From NCBI GenBank assembly GCA_022641775.1, contig JALCDS010000009.1, positions 1 to 64,000 of the forward strand: DNA of 64,000 bases, read 5' to 3'. The translations under genes were made by a program, and so were the position numbers. The notes below the pieces were generated by a model. That model searched no databases and was not told where the DNA came from. It saw nothing but the letters and a program-made list of their open reading frames with translations. Origin of the DNA: Clostridiaceae bacterium. GTDB lineage: Bacteria; Cyanobacteriota; Vampirovibrionia; Gastranaerophilales; Gastranaerophilaceae. Position 1 is the stretch's first letter. Each line of letters opens with the position of its first letter. Below are positions 1-9,826 of the stretch, piece after piece.

Positions 1-1320
1 GTTACTAAAAGGAATGCACCGTTACTTATAGGTGTTGGTGAAGGAGAATACTTTGTAGCATCTGACGTTCCGGCTATTATCAAACACACAAAAAAAGCAA
101 TTTATTTATCAGATAATCAAATTGCAACATTAACTCCAAACTCTATAGAGCTTTTGAATGCTGAAGGAGAAAAAATAGAACCTAAAATTGAAACATTACC
201 TTGGGAACCTGTTGCCCTCAGCAAAATGGGTTACAAACACTTTATGTTAAAAGAAATCCATGAACAACCTGACGTTGTTAGAAATATTTTGTTTGGTAAA
301 CTTCATACACCGACAGAACCTATTATTTTGGATGAAGTTAAACTTACAAAAGATAAACTTAAAGATTTGAACAGAATCCAAATTGTAGCATGCGGGACAT
401 CACTCCATGCCGCAATGATTGGGAAATATTTGATTGAACAATTTTGTAATATTCCGGTTGATGTTGAACCTTCAAGCGAATATATCTATAGACAAACTGT
501 AACAGATGAACATACACTTGTTGTTGGGGTTTCTCAATCAGGAGAAACAGCTGATACAATAACGGCAATAAAGCAATCAAAAGCAAGAGGGTCTCATATA
601 TTAATTATTACAAACAGACCGGACTCTGCTATGGCAAGACTTGCCGATAGTTTAATTCCTGTTAACGCAGGTATTGAAGTTTCTGTTGCTGCAACAAAAT
701 CTTACACTGCACAGGTTATGGCATTTTATTTGTTAGCATTATATATGGCAGAAATAAAACAGAGTGTCGATGAATCAGTCTTGATTAATTTAAAAACTGA
801 AATGATGATTTTGCCACAAAAAATAGAACAGATTTTAGCCTCAACGGAAGACATCCAAAAATGTGCCAGAGCATTTTCAACAACAAGAGATTTTATTTAT
901 ATTGCAAGAGGAATAAATTATCCTACGGCTTTAGAAGGCGCTTTAAAGCTGAAAGAAATTAGCTATATCAATGCAACAGGTTATCCTGCCGGAGAATTAA
1001 AACATGGACCTATAGCCATGTTGGATGAAACAATGCCGGTATTATCAGTATTGATGAAAGGTTCAGTTTATGAAAAAATTCTTTCAAATAGTGAAGAAGC
1101 AAAAGCCCGTAACGCAAGGATGATTGCACTTACAAACTCTAAAGATGAAAAATTGAAAGCTTTATTTGACTATATTATTGAAGTGCCTGATGTTCAAGAA
1201 TTGTTCTCCCCTGTCATTTCAATAATACCGTTACAACTTTTGGCATATTATATTTCTGAATTTTTGGGCAAAGATGTTGATCAACCTAGAAATTTGGCAA
1301 AATCGGTAACTGTAGAATAA
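1..1320 (+). CDS. glmS: glutamine--fructose-6-phosphate aminotransferase (isomerizing), 5' truncated by window
   Basis: Frame is open from base 1 (VTKRNAPLLIGVGEGEYFVASDVPAI...); SIS motif GVSQSGETADT; C-term DVDQPRNLAKSVTVE. The listed 154 start is an internal Met. Confidence 0.95.
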   Translation, partial: VTKRNAPLLIGVGEGEYFVASDVPAIIKHTKKAIYLSDNQIATLTPNSIELLNAEGEKIEPKIETLPWEPVALSKMGYKHFMLKEIHEQPDVVRNILFGKLHTPTEPIILDEVKLTKDKLKDLNRIQIVACGTSLHAAMIGKYLIEQFCNIPVDVEPSSEYIYRQTVTDEHTLVVGVSQSGETADTITAIKQSKARGSHILIITNRPDSAMARLADSLIPVNAGIEVSVAATKSYTAQVMAFYLLALYMAEIKQSVDESVLINLKTEMMILPQKIEQILASTEDIQKCARAFSTTRDFIYIARGINYPTALEGALKLKEISYINATGYPAGELKHGPIAMLDETMPVLSVLMKGSVYEKILSNSEEAKARNARMIALTNSKDEKLKALFDYIIEVPDVQELFSPVISIIPLQLLAYYISEFLGKDVDQPRNLAKSVTVE

Positions 1321-1487
1321 TGATAAAATCAACAACATTAAAACTTAAAAAATCAGATACAGTGTTGGATAATATAAAAATAGAAAAAGCTTTGTCCAAT
1401 ATGGGTTATGAACCAATTCGTTGGGCAATAACCGAAGTTGATGAGGATTTTTATACCATCAATTTGTCATATGATGCTGATTTTTAA
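1320..1487 (+). CDS. 55-aa small protein of unknown function, start overlaps glmS stop (TAATG)
   Basis: Hand-translated: MIKSTTLKLKKSDTVLDNIKIEKALSNMGYEPIRWAITEVDEDFYTINLSYDADF*. Below the ORF-track length cut-off. Confidence 0.6.
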   Translation: MIKSTTLKLKKSDTVLDNIKIEKALSNMGYEPIRWAITEVDEDFYTINLSYDADF

Positions 1488-1522
1488 CAATTTTATTTAA
1501 TATATATTAACCAAAATTTGCA

Positions 1523-1544
1523 TTTACATTTTTTTAAATGTAAA
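1523..1544 (+). other. 9-bp inverted repeat (TTTACATTT-TTTT-AAATGTAAA) between the glmS unit and metK
   Basis: Direct reading; could be a weak terminator, operator or 5'UTR hairpin. Confidence 0.4.
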
Positions 1545-1564
1545 CTTCTAGTTAACAATGATGG

Positions 1565-1593
1565 GCCGGGTTGGAATTTAAAAACTTACCGGC
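1565..1593 (+). promoter_or_regulatory. putative metK leader hairpin (GCCGG ... CCGGC)
   Basis: Only GC-rich stem in an AT-rich leader, about 30 nt before the metK ATG. Confidence 0.35.
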
Positions 1594-1624
1594 ATGTACA
1601 AAATAAATTAAGGAGAATTTGGAT

Positions 1625-2899
1625 ATGACACCAAAAAACTTTTTATTTACTTCCGAATCAGTTACGGAAGGACACCCCGACAAGGTATGCGATCAGATTT
1701 CTGACGCAATTTTAGACGAATTCTTGACAAAGGATTCACACTCTCGTGTTGCAGCTGAAACTACTGTTACGACAGGTATGGCTTTAGTATGTGGCGAAAT
1801 TACTTCTGACTGTTATGTTGATATTCCGTCAGTTGTTAGAAATACAATCAAAGACATCGGTTACACACCTGAAGATGGCGGAGGGTTTGATTACAAAACT
1901 TGCGCAGTTTTGACAAGTATTGATGAACAATCTTCTGATATCGCAGGCGGAGTAAACAAAGCTTATGAATCACGTTCAGATAACGCTGATACATCAAGTT
2001 CTGAAACCGAAAACATCGGTGCAGGCGATCAAGGTATTATGTTTGGTTATGCTTGTAACGAAACACCTGAACTTATGCCACTACCTATAAGTTTGGCTCA
2101 CAAACTATCATATAGATTGGCTCAAGTTAGAAAACAAGGTCTTGTAAATTATTTAAGACCGGATGGAAAATCTCAAGTTACTGTTGAATATGTTGATGGA
2201 AAACCTTCAAGAATTCACACAATTCTGTTATCAACTCAACACGATCCTGAAATTAACGGAATTTCTGATAATCACAAAGTTCAAGAAATAATTAAAAATG
2301 ATTTGAAAAAATATGTTATTGACTATGTTTTTGAATCAGAAGGAATAAAACCTGATAGTAACACAATTATTTTAATCAATCCGTCAGGAAGATTTGTAAT
2401 TGGTGGACCTCAAGGTGATTCAGGTTTGACAGGCCGTAAAATTATCGTTGATACTTATGGCGGATACTCTCGTCACGGTGGCGGAGCTTTTTCAGGAAAG
2501 GATCCGACAAAAGTTGACCGCTCTGCAGCTTATGCAGCTCGTTATGTAGCTAAAAATATTGTTGCAGCCGGCTTGGCTGACAAATGTGAGCTCGAACTTG
2601 CTTACGCAATCGGAGTTGCAGAACCTGTATCAATCATGGTTGATACATTCGGAACAGGTAAGATTTCTGATGACGAAATTTCTAAAATTGTTGAAAACAA
2701 TTTTGACCTCAGACCTGCTGCAATAATTTCAACATTTGATTTGAGAAACTTGCCGGCTAAAAATGGCGGTAAATTCTATCAGAAATTAGCTGCTTACGGA
2801 CATATGGGAAGAACTGACTTTGTTGTTCCTTGGGAACAAACAGACAAAGCTGATACTTTGAAATCATGTGCATGTTCTTGTGGTTGTAACTGTAAATAA
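1625..2899 (+). CDS. metK: S-adenosylmethionine synthase with Cys-rich C-terminal tail
   Basis: [59 protein letters not shown] upstream of ATG 1625 (the track starts at TTG 1619). Confidence 0.95.
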   Translation: MTPKNFLFTSESVTEGHPDKVCDQISDAILDEFLTKDSHSRVAAETTVTTGMALVCGEITSDCYVDIPSVVRNTIKDIGYTPEDGGGFDYKTCAVLTSIDEQSSDIAGGVNKAYESRSDNADTSSSETENIGAGDQGIMFGYACNETPELMPLPISLAHKLSYRLAQVRKQGLVNYLRPDGKSQVTVEYVDGKPSRIHTILLSTQHDPEINGISDNHKVQEIIKNDLKKYVIDYVFESEGIKPDSNTIILINPSGRFVIGGPQGDSGLTGRKIIVDTYGGYSRHGGGAFSGKDPTKVDRSAAYAARYVAKNIVAAGLADKCELELAYAIGVAEPVSIMVDTFGTGKISDDEISKIVENNFDLRPAAIISTFDLRNLPAKNGGKFYQKLAAYGHMGRTDFVVPWEQTDKADTLKSCACSCGCNCK

Positions 2900-2922
2900 C
2901 AGACACATATAAGATAGAAAAA

Positions 2923-2957
2923 GGAGAGATAAATATTTATCTCTCCTTTTTTATTTT
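2923..2957 (+). terminator. Rho-independent terminator, probably bidirectional
   Basis: GGAGAGATAAAT/ATTTATCTCTCC perfect inverted repeat, T-tract after, A-tract before. Confidence 0.85.
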
Positions 2958-2971
2958 TATTAATTATCAAG

Positions 2972-3487
2972 CTATTTATTTATTTTTTCAATAACTTCAT
3001 CAACTTTTTTACATAATGACTCGTAATCAGAATTATTTTCTATTACATAATCCCAATCTTTAATATTATCAAGTCCGATTTCTGTTATATCGTCTTCCCC
3101 GACAAGAGTTCCTCTTTTTGAACGGGTATCACGTGATGCCTCTACTCTTATTGTAATAGCGCCTGCAGCTTTAAAAACTTCCAATTCATGCAAAACTCGA
3201 ACATCTGTCACCATAATGTTTCCATCTTGGGATACAATTTTTTTCAACCAGTAATCAGGATCTTGACTACGACCCCAATTTCCAAGTTTTATCAAATCAG
3301 GACGGTATTGAGGTTTGTTCTTTTCAATTTCGTCGTATGTCAAACCTTTTTCTTTGCCATAAGTGAGTTTTATAATATCACCCATTGCACAACGTCTATA
3401 TGTTGGCATCTTTGCTAACATAATTTTTGCAACGGTATCTTTCCCTGAAAATTGTTTACCTGAAAATATTATAATTTTATCTGCCAT
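2972..3487 (-). CDS. P-loop nucleotide/deoxynucleotide monophosphate kinase-like protein
   Basis: Walker A IIIFSGKQFSGKDTVAKIM; AAA/NMP-kinase-like fold features. Confidence 0.6.
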   Translation of the reverse strand: MADKIIIFSGKQFSGKDTVAKIMLAKMPTYRRCAMGDIIKLTYGKEKGLTYDEIEKNKPQYRPDLIKLGNWGRSQDPDYWLKKIVSQDGNIMVTDVRVLHELEVFKAAGAITIRVEASRDTRSKRGTLVGEDDITEIGLDNIKDWDYVIENNSDYESLCKKVDEVIEKINK

Positions 3488-3614
3488 AAAATCTCCTTTT
3501 TCAAAAATAATAGCACAAATAATGTTAAAAATTTTAATATAATATTTGATTTTTTACTATGTCCGTAATACGATGATAAAACGAGTGTACACTATACAAT
3601 AATGGAATTAGGTT

Positions 3615-4499
3615 ATGGCATTAAACTTTCAAGAACTTGTTTTAAATTTACAAAAATTTTGGGCTGATTACGGCTGTATAATTCAACAACCGTATGATAT
3701 CGAAAAGGGTGCTTCTACAATGAACCCTGCAACTTTCTTAAGAGTTTTGGGGCCTGAACCTTGGTCAACTGCTATGATTGAACCTTGCAGACGTCCAACA
3801 GATGCAAGATATGGCGAAAATCCGAACAGACTAGGTCATTATTACCAATTCCAAGCAATATTGAAACCATCTCCAGACAATGCTCAAGAGCTTTATTTAA
3901 AGAGTTTGGAAGCTATGGGAATAGATTTAAAAGAACACGATGTTCGTTTTGTTGAAGACAATTGGGAATCTCCAACACTGGGTGCAGCAGGTGTTGGTTG
4001 GGAAGTTTGGCTTGACGGTATGGAAATCACTCAATTCACATATTTTCAGCAAGTAGGCGGATTAGAGATTAAACCTGTCGCACTTGAATTGACTTACGGA
4101 TTAGAAAGAATTGCAATGTATTTGCAAAACAAAGAATCTGTATATGACATTATGTGGAACAATGAATTAAAATACGGCGATATATATTTACAAAACGAAA
4201 TTGAACAATCAAAATATAATTTTGAAGTTTCAGATTCAAAAACACTATTTACTCTTTTTGACTTGTATCAAAAAGAAGTTGATAATTGTGTTAAAGCTGA
4301 ACTTGTACTTCCTGCATATGATTACGTTCTAAAATGTTCTCACACATTTAACTTACTTGATGCAAGAGGAGTTATAAGCAAAGATGAAAGAATAAACTTT
4401 ATCAACCGCGTAAGAACTATGGCTTCAGCTGTTGCCAAGTTATACGTACAACAGAGAGAAAAAATGGGATTTCCTCTTTGTAATAAAGTTTTTGCGTAA
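3615..4499 (+). CDS. glyQ: glycine--tRNA ligase alpha subunit
   Basis: [41 protein letters not shown] signature. Confidence 0.96.
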   Translation: MALNFQELVLNLQKFWADYGCIIQQPYDIEKGASTMNPATFLRVLGPEPWSTAMIEPCRRPTDARYGENPNRLGHYYQFQAILKPSPDNAQELYLKSLEAMGIDLKEHDVRFVEDNWESPTLGAAGVGWEVWLDGMEITQFTYFQQVGGLEIKPVALELTYGLERIAMYLQNKESVYDIMWNNELKYGDIYLQNEIEQSKYNFEVSDSKTLFTLFDLYQKEVDNCVKAELVLPAYDYVLKCSHTFNLLDARGVISKDERINFINRVRTMASAVAKLYVQQREKMGFPLCNKVFA

Positions 4500-4523
4500 C
4501 CCCAACAAACATAAGGAATATAA

Positions 4524-6128
4524 ATGGCTGAAAAATTTAACAGAGCTACGTTTACCAAAAATTTTCTAAGGAATATCACGAGAGTCAAAGCCCCAGATGA
4601 AATGCTTGCAGAAGCAAAATCTCAGGGTTTAGAAAAAACTCTTGGGGTAATTGATTTAATCGTACTCGGTGTTGGCGCAATAATCGGTTCCGGAATATTT
4701 GCCGTTGTCGGTATTGCCGCAGCAGGTGCTCCTGACGGTTCATCTGTAGGTGCAGGTCCTGCATTAATCGTTTCAATGATAATTGCAGCATTTGCTTGCG
4801 TGTTTTCAGCATTATGTTATTCTGAATTTGCAACAATGATACCTGTTGCAGGTGGTGCTTATACTTACACATTTGCAACACTCGGTGAATTTGCAGCCTG
4901 GATGGTTGGTTGGGTATTGATGTTAGAATACGCCATAGGTTTTATTGCCGTTGCTTGCGCATGGTCAAACCACTTTGTTGAATTTATGGCAGGTTTCCAA
5001 CATATTGCTTGGTTACCGCATTGGCTCACTGCACCTCCTGCATGGCTTACTAATGACATATTTACACTAACTGCACTAAAAGCAGATAATCCGGCAGTTC
5101 ATGTTCCGACATTATTTGGAATGCCAATCGGGATAAATTTGCCAGCTATATTAATTGTTATATTAATTACTGCAATTTTGGTTAAAGGAACAAAAGATTC
5201 CGCTAAAATCGCCGGAATTATGGTATTTATAAAATTATTTGTAATTGCACTGTTTGTAATTGCAGGAGCGTTCTTTGTAACTCCTGCCAATTGGACACCT
5301 TTTGCCCCGCACGGAGCTGAAGGTATATTTGCAGGTGCATTTTTAATATTCTTTGCATACATAGGTTTTGATGCCTTAGCAACTGCAGCAGAAGAATGTA
5401 AGAACCCACAAAAAGATTTACCGATAGGTATTTTAGGTTCATTGGTTATAACAACAATTGTTTATATACTTGTTGCAATAGTTTTAACAGGTATTCAAGA
5501 TACTTCAGGTGCCGTACCGTTAGCATTTCTAAAAGCTCCGCTTGCTTATTGTATGATTGCCGCACATCAAAATTGGGCTGCAGGTTTAATTTCAATAGGT
5601 GCATTAGCCGGTTTGACTTCGGTATTATTAGTTTTAGAAATGGCTTCAACCAGAATTTTATTCGCAATGAGCCGTGATCACTTTATATCACAAAGATTTC
5701 AGAAACTGGATAAAAAGACTAAAACTCCAGCTCTATTAACTTGGACAGTAGGAGTTTTAGCTATAGTCGGAATTTTGACATTGAATTTGAATGTTGCCGC
5801 AGAACTTTGTAACTATGGGACATTCACATCTTTTATAATTGTTTGTATAGCAGTATTGATTTTGAGACACACTGACCCGAACAGAGAAAGACCTTTTAAA
5901 GTTCCATTCTCCCCTGTAACACCGGCACTCGGAATATTATGTTGCGGCGGATTGATGATATACAAATCTATGCAATCTTCAGGTTCTGCTTTATTGTTCC
6001 CTGTATGGTTGGGTATTGGCGCAATTATTTATATTCTCTACGGATTCATTAAAAACAGAAATAATGAAAATGCTATCCATAGAGAACTTGTACACAACAA
6101 ACCAAAAGAACAGGAAATTTCAAAATAA
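4524..6128 (+). CDS. APC-superfamily amino acid permease (CAT-like)
   Basis: GVGAIIGSGIFAVVG, multiple TM segments, AAEECKNPQKDLPIGI. Confidence 0.88.
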   Translation: MAEKFNRATFTKNFLRNITRVKAPDEMLAEAKSQGLEKTLGVIDLIVLGVGAIIGSGIFAVVGIAAAGAPDGSSVGAGPALIVSMIIAAFACVFSALCYSEFATMIPVAGGAYTYTFATLGEFAAWMVGWVLMLEYAIGFIAVACAWSNHFVEFMAGFQHIAWLPHWLTAPPAWLTNDIFTLTALKADNPAVHVPTLFGMPIGINLPAILIVILITAILVKGTKDSAKIAGIMVFIKLFVIALFVIAGAFFVTPANWTPFAPHGAEGIFAGAFLIFFAYIGFDALATAAEECKNPQKDLPIGILGSLVITTIVYILVAIVLTGIQDTSGAVPLAFLKAPLAYCMIAAHQNWAAGLISIGALAGLTSVLLVLEMASTRILFAMSRDHFISQRFQKLDKKTKTPALLTWTVGVLAIVGILTLNLNVAAELCNYGTFTSFIIVCIAVLILRHTDPNRERPFKVPFSPVTPALGILCCGGLMIYKSMQSSGSALLFPVWLGIGAIIYILYGFIKNRNNENAIHRELVHNKPKEQEISK

Positions 6129-7700
6129 ATGGATATAAAACAACTGTGTAAAAATCTCTTAAAAAAGAAATCTGCGGACGAACTTATCGCAACGAGCAAA
6201 AAATCAGAATTAAAAAAGACATTGAATGTATTTGATTTAATCGTTATTGGTATCGGAGCCGTAGTTGGTACAGGAATTTTCACAATAATCGGAACAGCAA
6301 TCCAAGGCGGGCCGGAAAGCGTTGGAGCCGGTCCTGCAATTGTAATTTCAATGTTTATGGCAGCAATTGCATGCGTATTTTCAGCACTTTGTTATTCTGA
6401 AATTGCCGCAATGATACCTGTAGCCGGAAGCGCTTACACATATACATATGCAACAATGGGCGAATTTATGGCGTGGATGGTTGGTTGGATTTTGATGTTG
6501 GAATATGCTATAGGAAACATTACTGTTGCTTGCGCTTGGACAGGTTACCTTGCTCAACTATTAAAAGGTTTTAAAGCATATTTACCGTCATTTATTATAA
6601 ATTTTCCGCTATGGCTAAGAAGTGACTATAGAAGTATTTCTGTTTTATGCCAAAAATATGGTTGGGATATGCACGATAAAATCCCGTACCTGTTCGACAA
6701 AATTCCAATTTGTCTAAACTTACCGGCAATTTTTATTGTGATAGTTTTGACAATGCTATTGGTTAAAGGAATAAAAGAATCAACAAGATTTGCCAGCATA
6801 ATGGTTGGAGTAAATATGTTGATGATAATATCCTTCATCGCTGTCGGAGCTTTTTATGTAAAACCTGAAAACTGGGTACCTTTTGCACCTAACGGATTTG
6901 AAGGTGTATTTATGGGTGCTTTTTTGATTTTCTTTGCATATATAGGTTTTGATGCAATTTCAACGACAGCTGAAGAAACAGAAAATCCTCAAAGAGATTT
7001 GCCTATCGCAATCATTGGAACCCTTGTAATTTGTACAGTTTTATATGTATGTGTTGCACTAGTTTTGACAGGAATTGTTCCACTAGGACATATTGATGCA
7101 CAAGCCCCGATTGCACATGCTATGCGTGTTATTAATAAGGATTGGTTTGCCGGATTTATCTCTGTTGGAGCGTTGTGCGCATTGACATCTGTTATATTAA
7201 TATATCAATTAGGAACAACCAGAATATTATATGCAATGAGTCGTGACAGATTTTTGCCACGTTCATTAAGATTAATCCACAGAAAATACAGAACCCCATA
7301 CGTTTTGACTTGGGTGTCAGGTATTATCGTAATTTTATGTTCACTATTTATGGATTTGAATATATCAGCAGAACTCTGCAACTTCGGAACATTTACATCC
7401 TTCATTATTATATGTATTGCCGTTTTGATGTTGAGAAAATCAGATCCTGACAGAGAAAGACCATTCAAAGTTCCGTTTTGTCCGTGGTTCCCTATTTTAG
7501 GAATAATCACATGTGGCGGTTTAATGATTTATTCAATGAAGTTTTTAAAAACTTCATCAATATATTTCCCATTGTGGCTTTTAATCGGGATATTTATATA
7601 TGCCACTTACGGATACCAACAAAAAAGACTTGAAGACCAGGGTATAACTCACCGTACTGAAATTCAAAGAAAAAGTGCCGAAAAAACAGCTAAAAAATAG
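6129..7700 (+). CDS. APC-superfamily amino acid permease, tandem paralogue
   Basis: GIGAVVGTGIFTIIG, TAEETENPQRDLPIAI; high identity to the preceding ORF. Confidence 0.88.
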   Translation: MDIKQLCKNLLKKKSADELIATSKKSELKKTLNVFDLIVIGIGAVVGTGIFTIIGTAIQGGPESVGAGPAIVISMFMAAIACVFSALCYSEIAAMIPVAGSAYTYTYATMGEFMAWMVGWILMLEYAIGNITVACAWTGYLAQLLKGFKAYLPSFIINFPLWLRSDYRSISVLCQKYGWDMHDKIPYLFDKIPICLNLPAIFIVIVLTMLLVKGIKESTRFASIMVGVNMLMIISFIAVGAFYVKPENWVPFAPNGFEGVFMGAFLIFFAYIGFDAISTTAEETENPQRDLPIAIIGTLVICTVLYVCVALVLTGIVPLGHIDAQAPIAHAMRVINKDWFAGFISVGALCALTSVILIYQLGTTRILYAMSRDRFLPRSLRLIHRKYRTPYVLTWVSGIIVILCSLFMDLNISAELCNFGTFTSFIIICIAVLMLRKSDPDRERPFKVPFCPWFPILGIITCGGLMIYSMKFLKTSSIYFPLWLLIGIFIYATYGYQQKRLEDQGITHRTEIQRKSAEKTAKK

Positions 7701-7807
7701 CTTAATAATTATTAAAAAACCTTTTGCAATTCTTGTTTTTCAGGCTTGAGTATATACAATAAAAATAATGATGATAACGTTTAGATAGGAAAGGTAATAG
7801 AAGAAAA

Positions 7808-9199
7808 ATGATTAACTTGAATTACAAAAATGCCGATGCAAATGTAGTTGGCAACGAAAACGGATTAAACATCCAACAGGAATTTGCAAATTACAAAAAC
7901 CAAATTGCTGACATCATTACAAACTTAAACCAAAGAAAAGACAAACCAGGACAATGGCTACAATGGATGAATCTTGGTTACAATGAAGAAACTCTTTGGT
8001 ATGTAAAAGAATTTGCATCAATGGTTAAAGGGAAATTTGAAAATGTCTTAGTTCTTGGTATCGGCGGTTCAGCTTTGGGCGGAATTGCAGTAACAGAAGC
8101 ATTGCTAAAACCATACTGGAACTTATTATCAGAAGAACAACGTGAAGGTAATCCTAGAATATTCTTCCTTGATAACATTGATCCTGATTCAATTAATTCT
8201 ATGTTATCATTTTTAGATTTGAAAAAAACAATCGTTAACGTAATCACAAAATCAGGCTCAACAGCTGAAACAATGTCACAATTCATGATTGTAAAAAATA
8301 AACTTGAACAAGACCTTGGCGAAGATTACCGCTCTCACATTGTTGCAACAACAGATAAAAAGACAGGTATTTTAAGACAAATCGCGGAACAAGAAGGATA
8401 CAAAACATTTGTTGTACCTGATGATGTAGGCGGAAGATTCTCAGTATTTTCAGCAGTAGGTCTTTTACCATTTGCACTTGTAGGTATTGATGTTGACCAA
8501 TTAATTAACGGAATCAAAGATATGGATTTAGCTTTGAAAAATACCGACATCAATGAAAATATTGCAGCTCAAAATGCATTAATTCATTATTTGATGGATA
8601 CTAAAAAAGGTAAAAACTTATCAGTTATGATGCCATATTCAAGCAGATTGAAATATGTTTCTGATTGGTATGTTCAACTTTGGGCAGAATCATTGGGTAA
8701 AGAAAAGAATAAAAATGGTGATGTTGTTCATGCCGGCCCTACTCCAATCAAGGCTCTTGGCGCTACCGATCAACACTCACAAATTCAATTGTACAATGAA
8801 GGTCCTAACGACAAGGTTATCAACTTCATAAGAGTAAAAGATTACGATACTACTTTAGAAATTCCTAAAATATTTGAATATACAGGAATTGGTTATTTAG
8901 GTGGTAAAACAATCAATACACTTATTAATGCAGAAGCAGATTCAACACGTGTTGCATTGTCTGATTACAACAGACCAACAATCACAATTACAATTGATAA
9001 AGTTAACGGCTACAACATAGCTCAATTGCTTTATATGTTAGAAGTTCAAACAGCAATCGCCGGTGAACTTTATAATATCAACACCTTCAATCAACCTGGT
9101 GTTGAACAAGCTAAAAACTATACTTACGCTTTGATGGGTAGAGCAGGTTATGAAGAATCAGCTCAAGCTTTAAAAGATAAAATGGCTGCAGCTGTTTAA
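7808..9199 (+). CDS. pgi: glucose-6-phosphate isomerase
   Basis: VLGIGGSALGGIAV, ITKSGSTAETMSQF, GATDQHSQIQLYNEGP. Confidence 0.94.
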   Translation: MINLNYKNADANVVGNENGLNIQQEFANYKNQIADIITNLNQRKDKPGQWLQWMNLGYNEETLWYVKEFASMVKGKFENVLVLGIGGSALGGIAVTEALLKPYWNLLSEEQREGNPRIFFLDNIDPDSINSMLSFLDLKKTIVNVITKSGSTAETMSQFMIVKNKLEQDLGEDYRSHIVATTDKKTGILRQIAEQEGYKTFVVPDDVGGRFSVFSAVGLLPFALVGIDVDQLINGIKDMDLALKNTDINENIAAQNALIHYLMDTKKGKNLSVMMPYSSRLKYVSDWYVQLWAESLGKEKNKNGDVVHAGPTPIKALGATDQHSQIQLYNEGPNDKVINFIRVKDYDTTLEIPKIFEYTGIGYLGGKTINTLINAEADSTRVALSDYNRPTITITIDKVNGYNIAQLLYMLEVQTAIAGELYNINTFNQPGVEQAKNYTYALMGRAGYEESAQALKDKMAAAV

Positions 9200-9226
9200 T
9201 AAGTAGTTAAAAGTTAAATGATTTAA

Positions 9227-9258
9227 GAGGACAAGAATTTTCTTGTCCTCTTGTCTTT
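9227..9258 (+). terminator. Rho-independent terminator after pgi
   Basis: GAGGACAAGA-ATTT-TCTTGTCCTC followed by T-rich stretch. Confidence 0.75.
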
Positions 9259-9285
9259 TATAAGTTTTATCGTTAAAATATTCTT
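9251..9285 (+). promoter_or_regulatory. leaderless-type promoter TTGTCT-17-TAAAAT-6-ATG
   Basis: -35 9251-9256, -10 9274-9279, ATG 9286; no SD. Confidence 0.5.
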
Positions 9286-9819
9286 ATGCGAAACAAAATA
9301 AAAACAGGTTTAATAATAGGCTTATGTGTACTTATTCTTTCTATTAAAGGAATAAGTAATACAAGTTACGCTAGTGATATGAATAACATGACATTAAAAT
9401 CAGGAATATCTTTAGTGGAACAGGTACCAAATACATTTATGGGAAACTGGAGAGTTAGTGCACATTTATTGGATTGCACAAACCCTGCCATGTTCAAACA
9501 AAGCAGCATAGATATATGGAACTTATCAAGAAGTAATGACGTCATAAAGTTAGTAAATCCGTTTTCTGGAGCTGAGGCAGCAATCAATTTAGAATACGTT
9601 AAGGGTAATGTTGTAAAGTTCACCAAAACAGGAAATTACGATTCAAAGATATTAACGGATACGGTTGAAATCAAGCTTAACGGGAATTATTTCACAGGAA
9701 TTAATACCCTTAAACTTGACACGCTTTCTGATGTCGATAATACTGTTATAAAAACAGATAATGCAAAATATCTTTTAAAAGGTGAAAAAATTTCAGGAAT
9801 GAGTATATTAGGGAAGTGA
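9286..9819 (+). CDS. hypothetical secreted protein
   Basis: N-terminal signal-peptide-like segment MRNKIKTGLIIGLCVLILSIKGISNTSYAS. Confidence 0.7.
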   Translation: MRNKIKTGLIIGLCVLILSIKGISNTSYASDMNNMTLKSGISLVEQVPNTFMGNWRVSAHLLDCTNPAMFKQSSIDIWNLSRSNDVIKLVNPFSGAEAAINLEYVKGNVVKFTKTGNYDSKILTDTVEIKLNGNYFTGINTLKLDTLSDVDNTVIKTDNAKYLLKGEKISGMSILGK

Positions 9820-9826
9820 GGACTTA

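Noticed and set aside
1561-1624. Calling the metK leader a known SAM riboswitch
   Set aside because: I could not match it to any SAM-class consensus by eye; kept only as an unassigned structured leader.
4585-5667. Several minus-strand ORFs opposite the APC permease
   Set aside because: Composition (Leu/Gln repeats) is typical of reverse-complemented membrane-protein codons.
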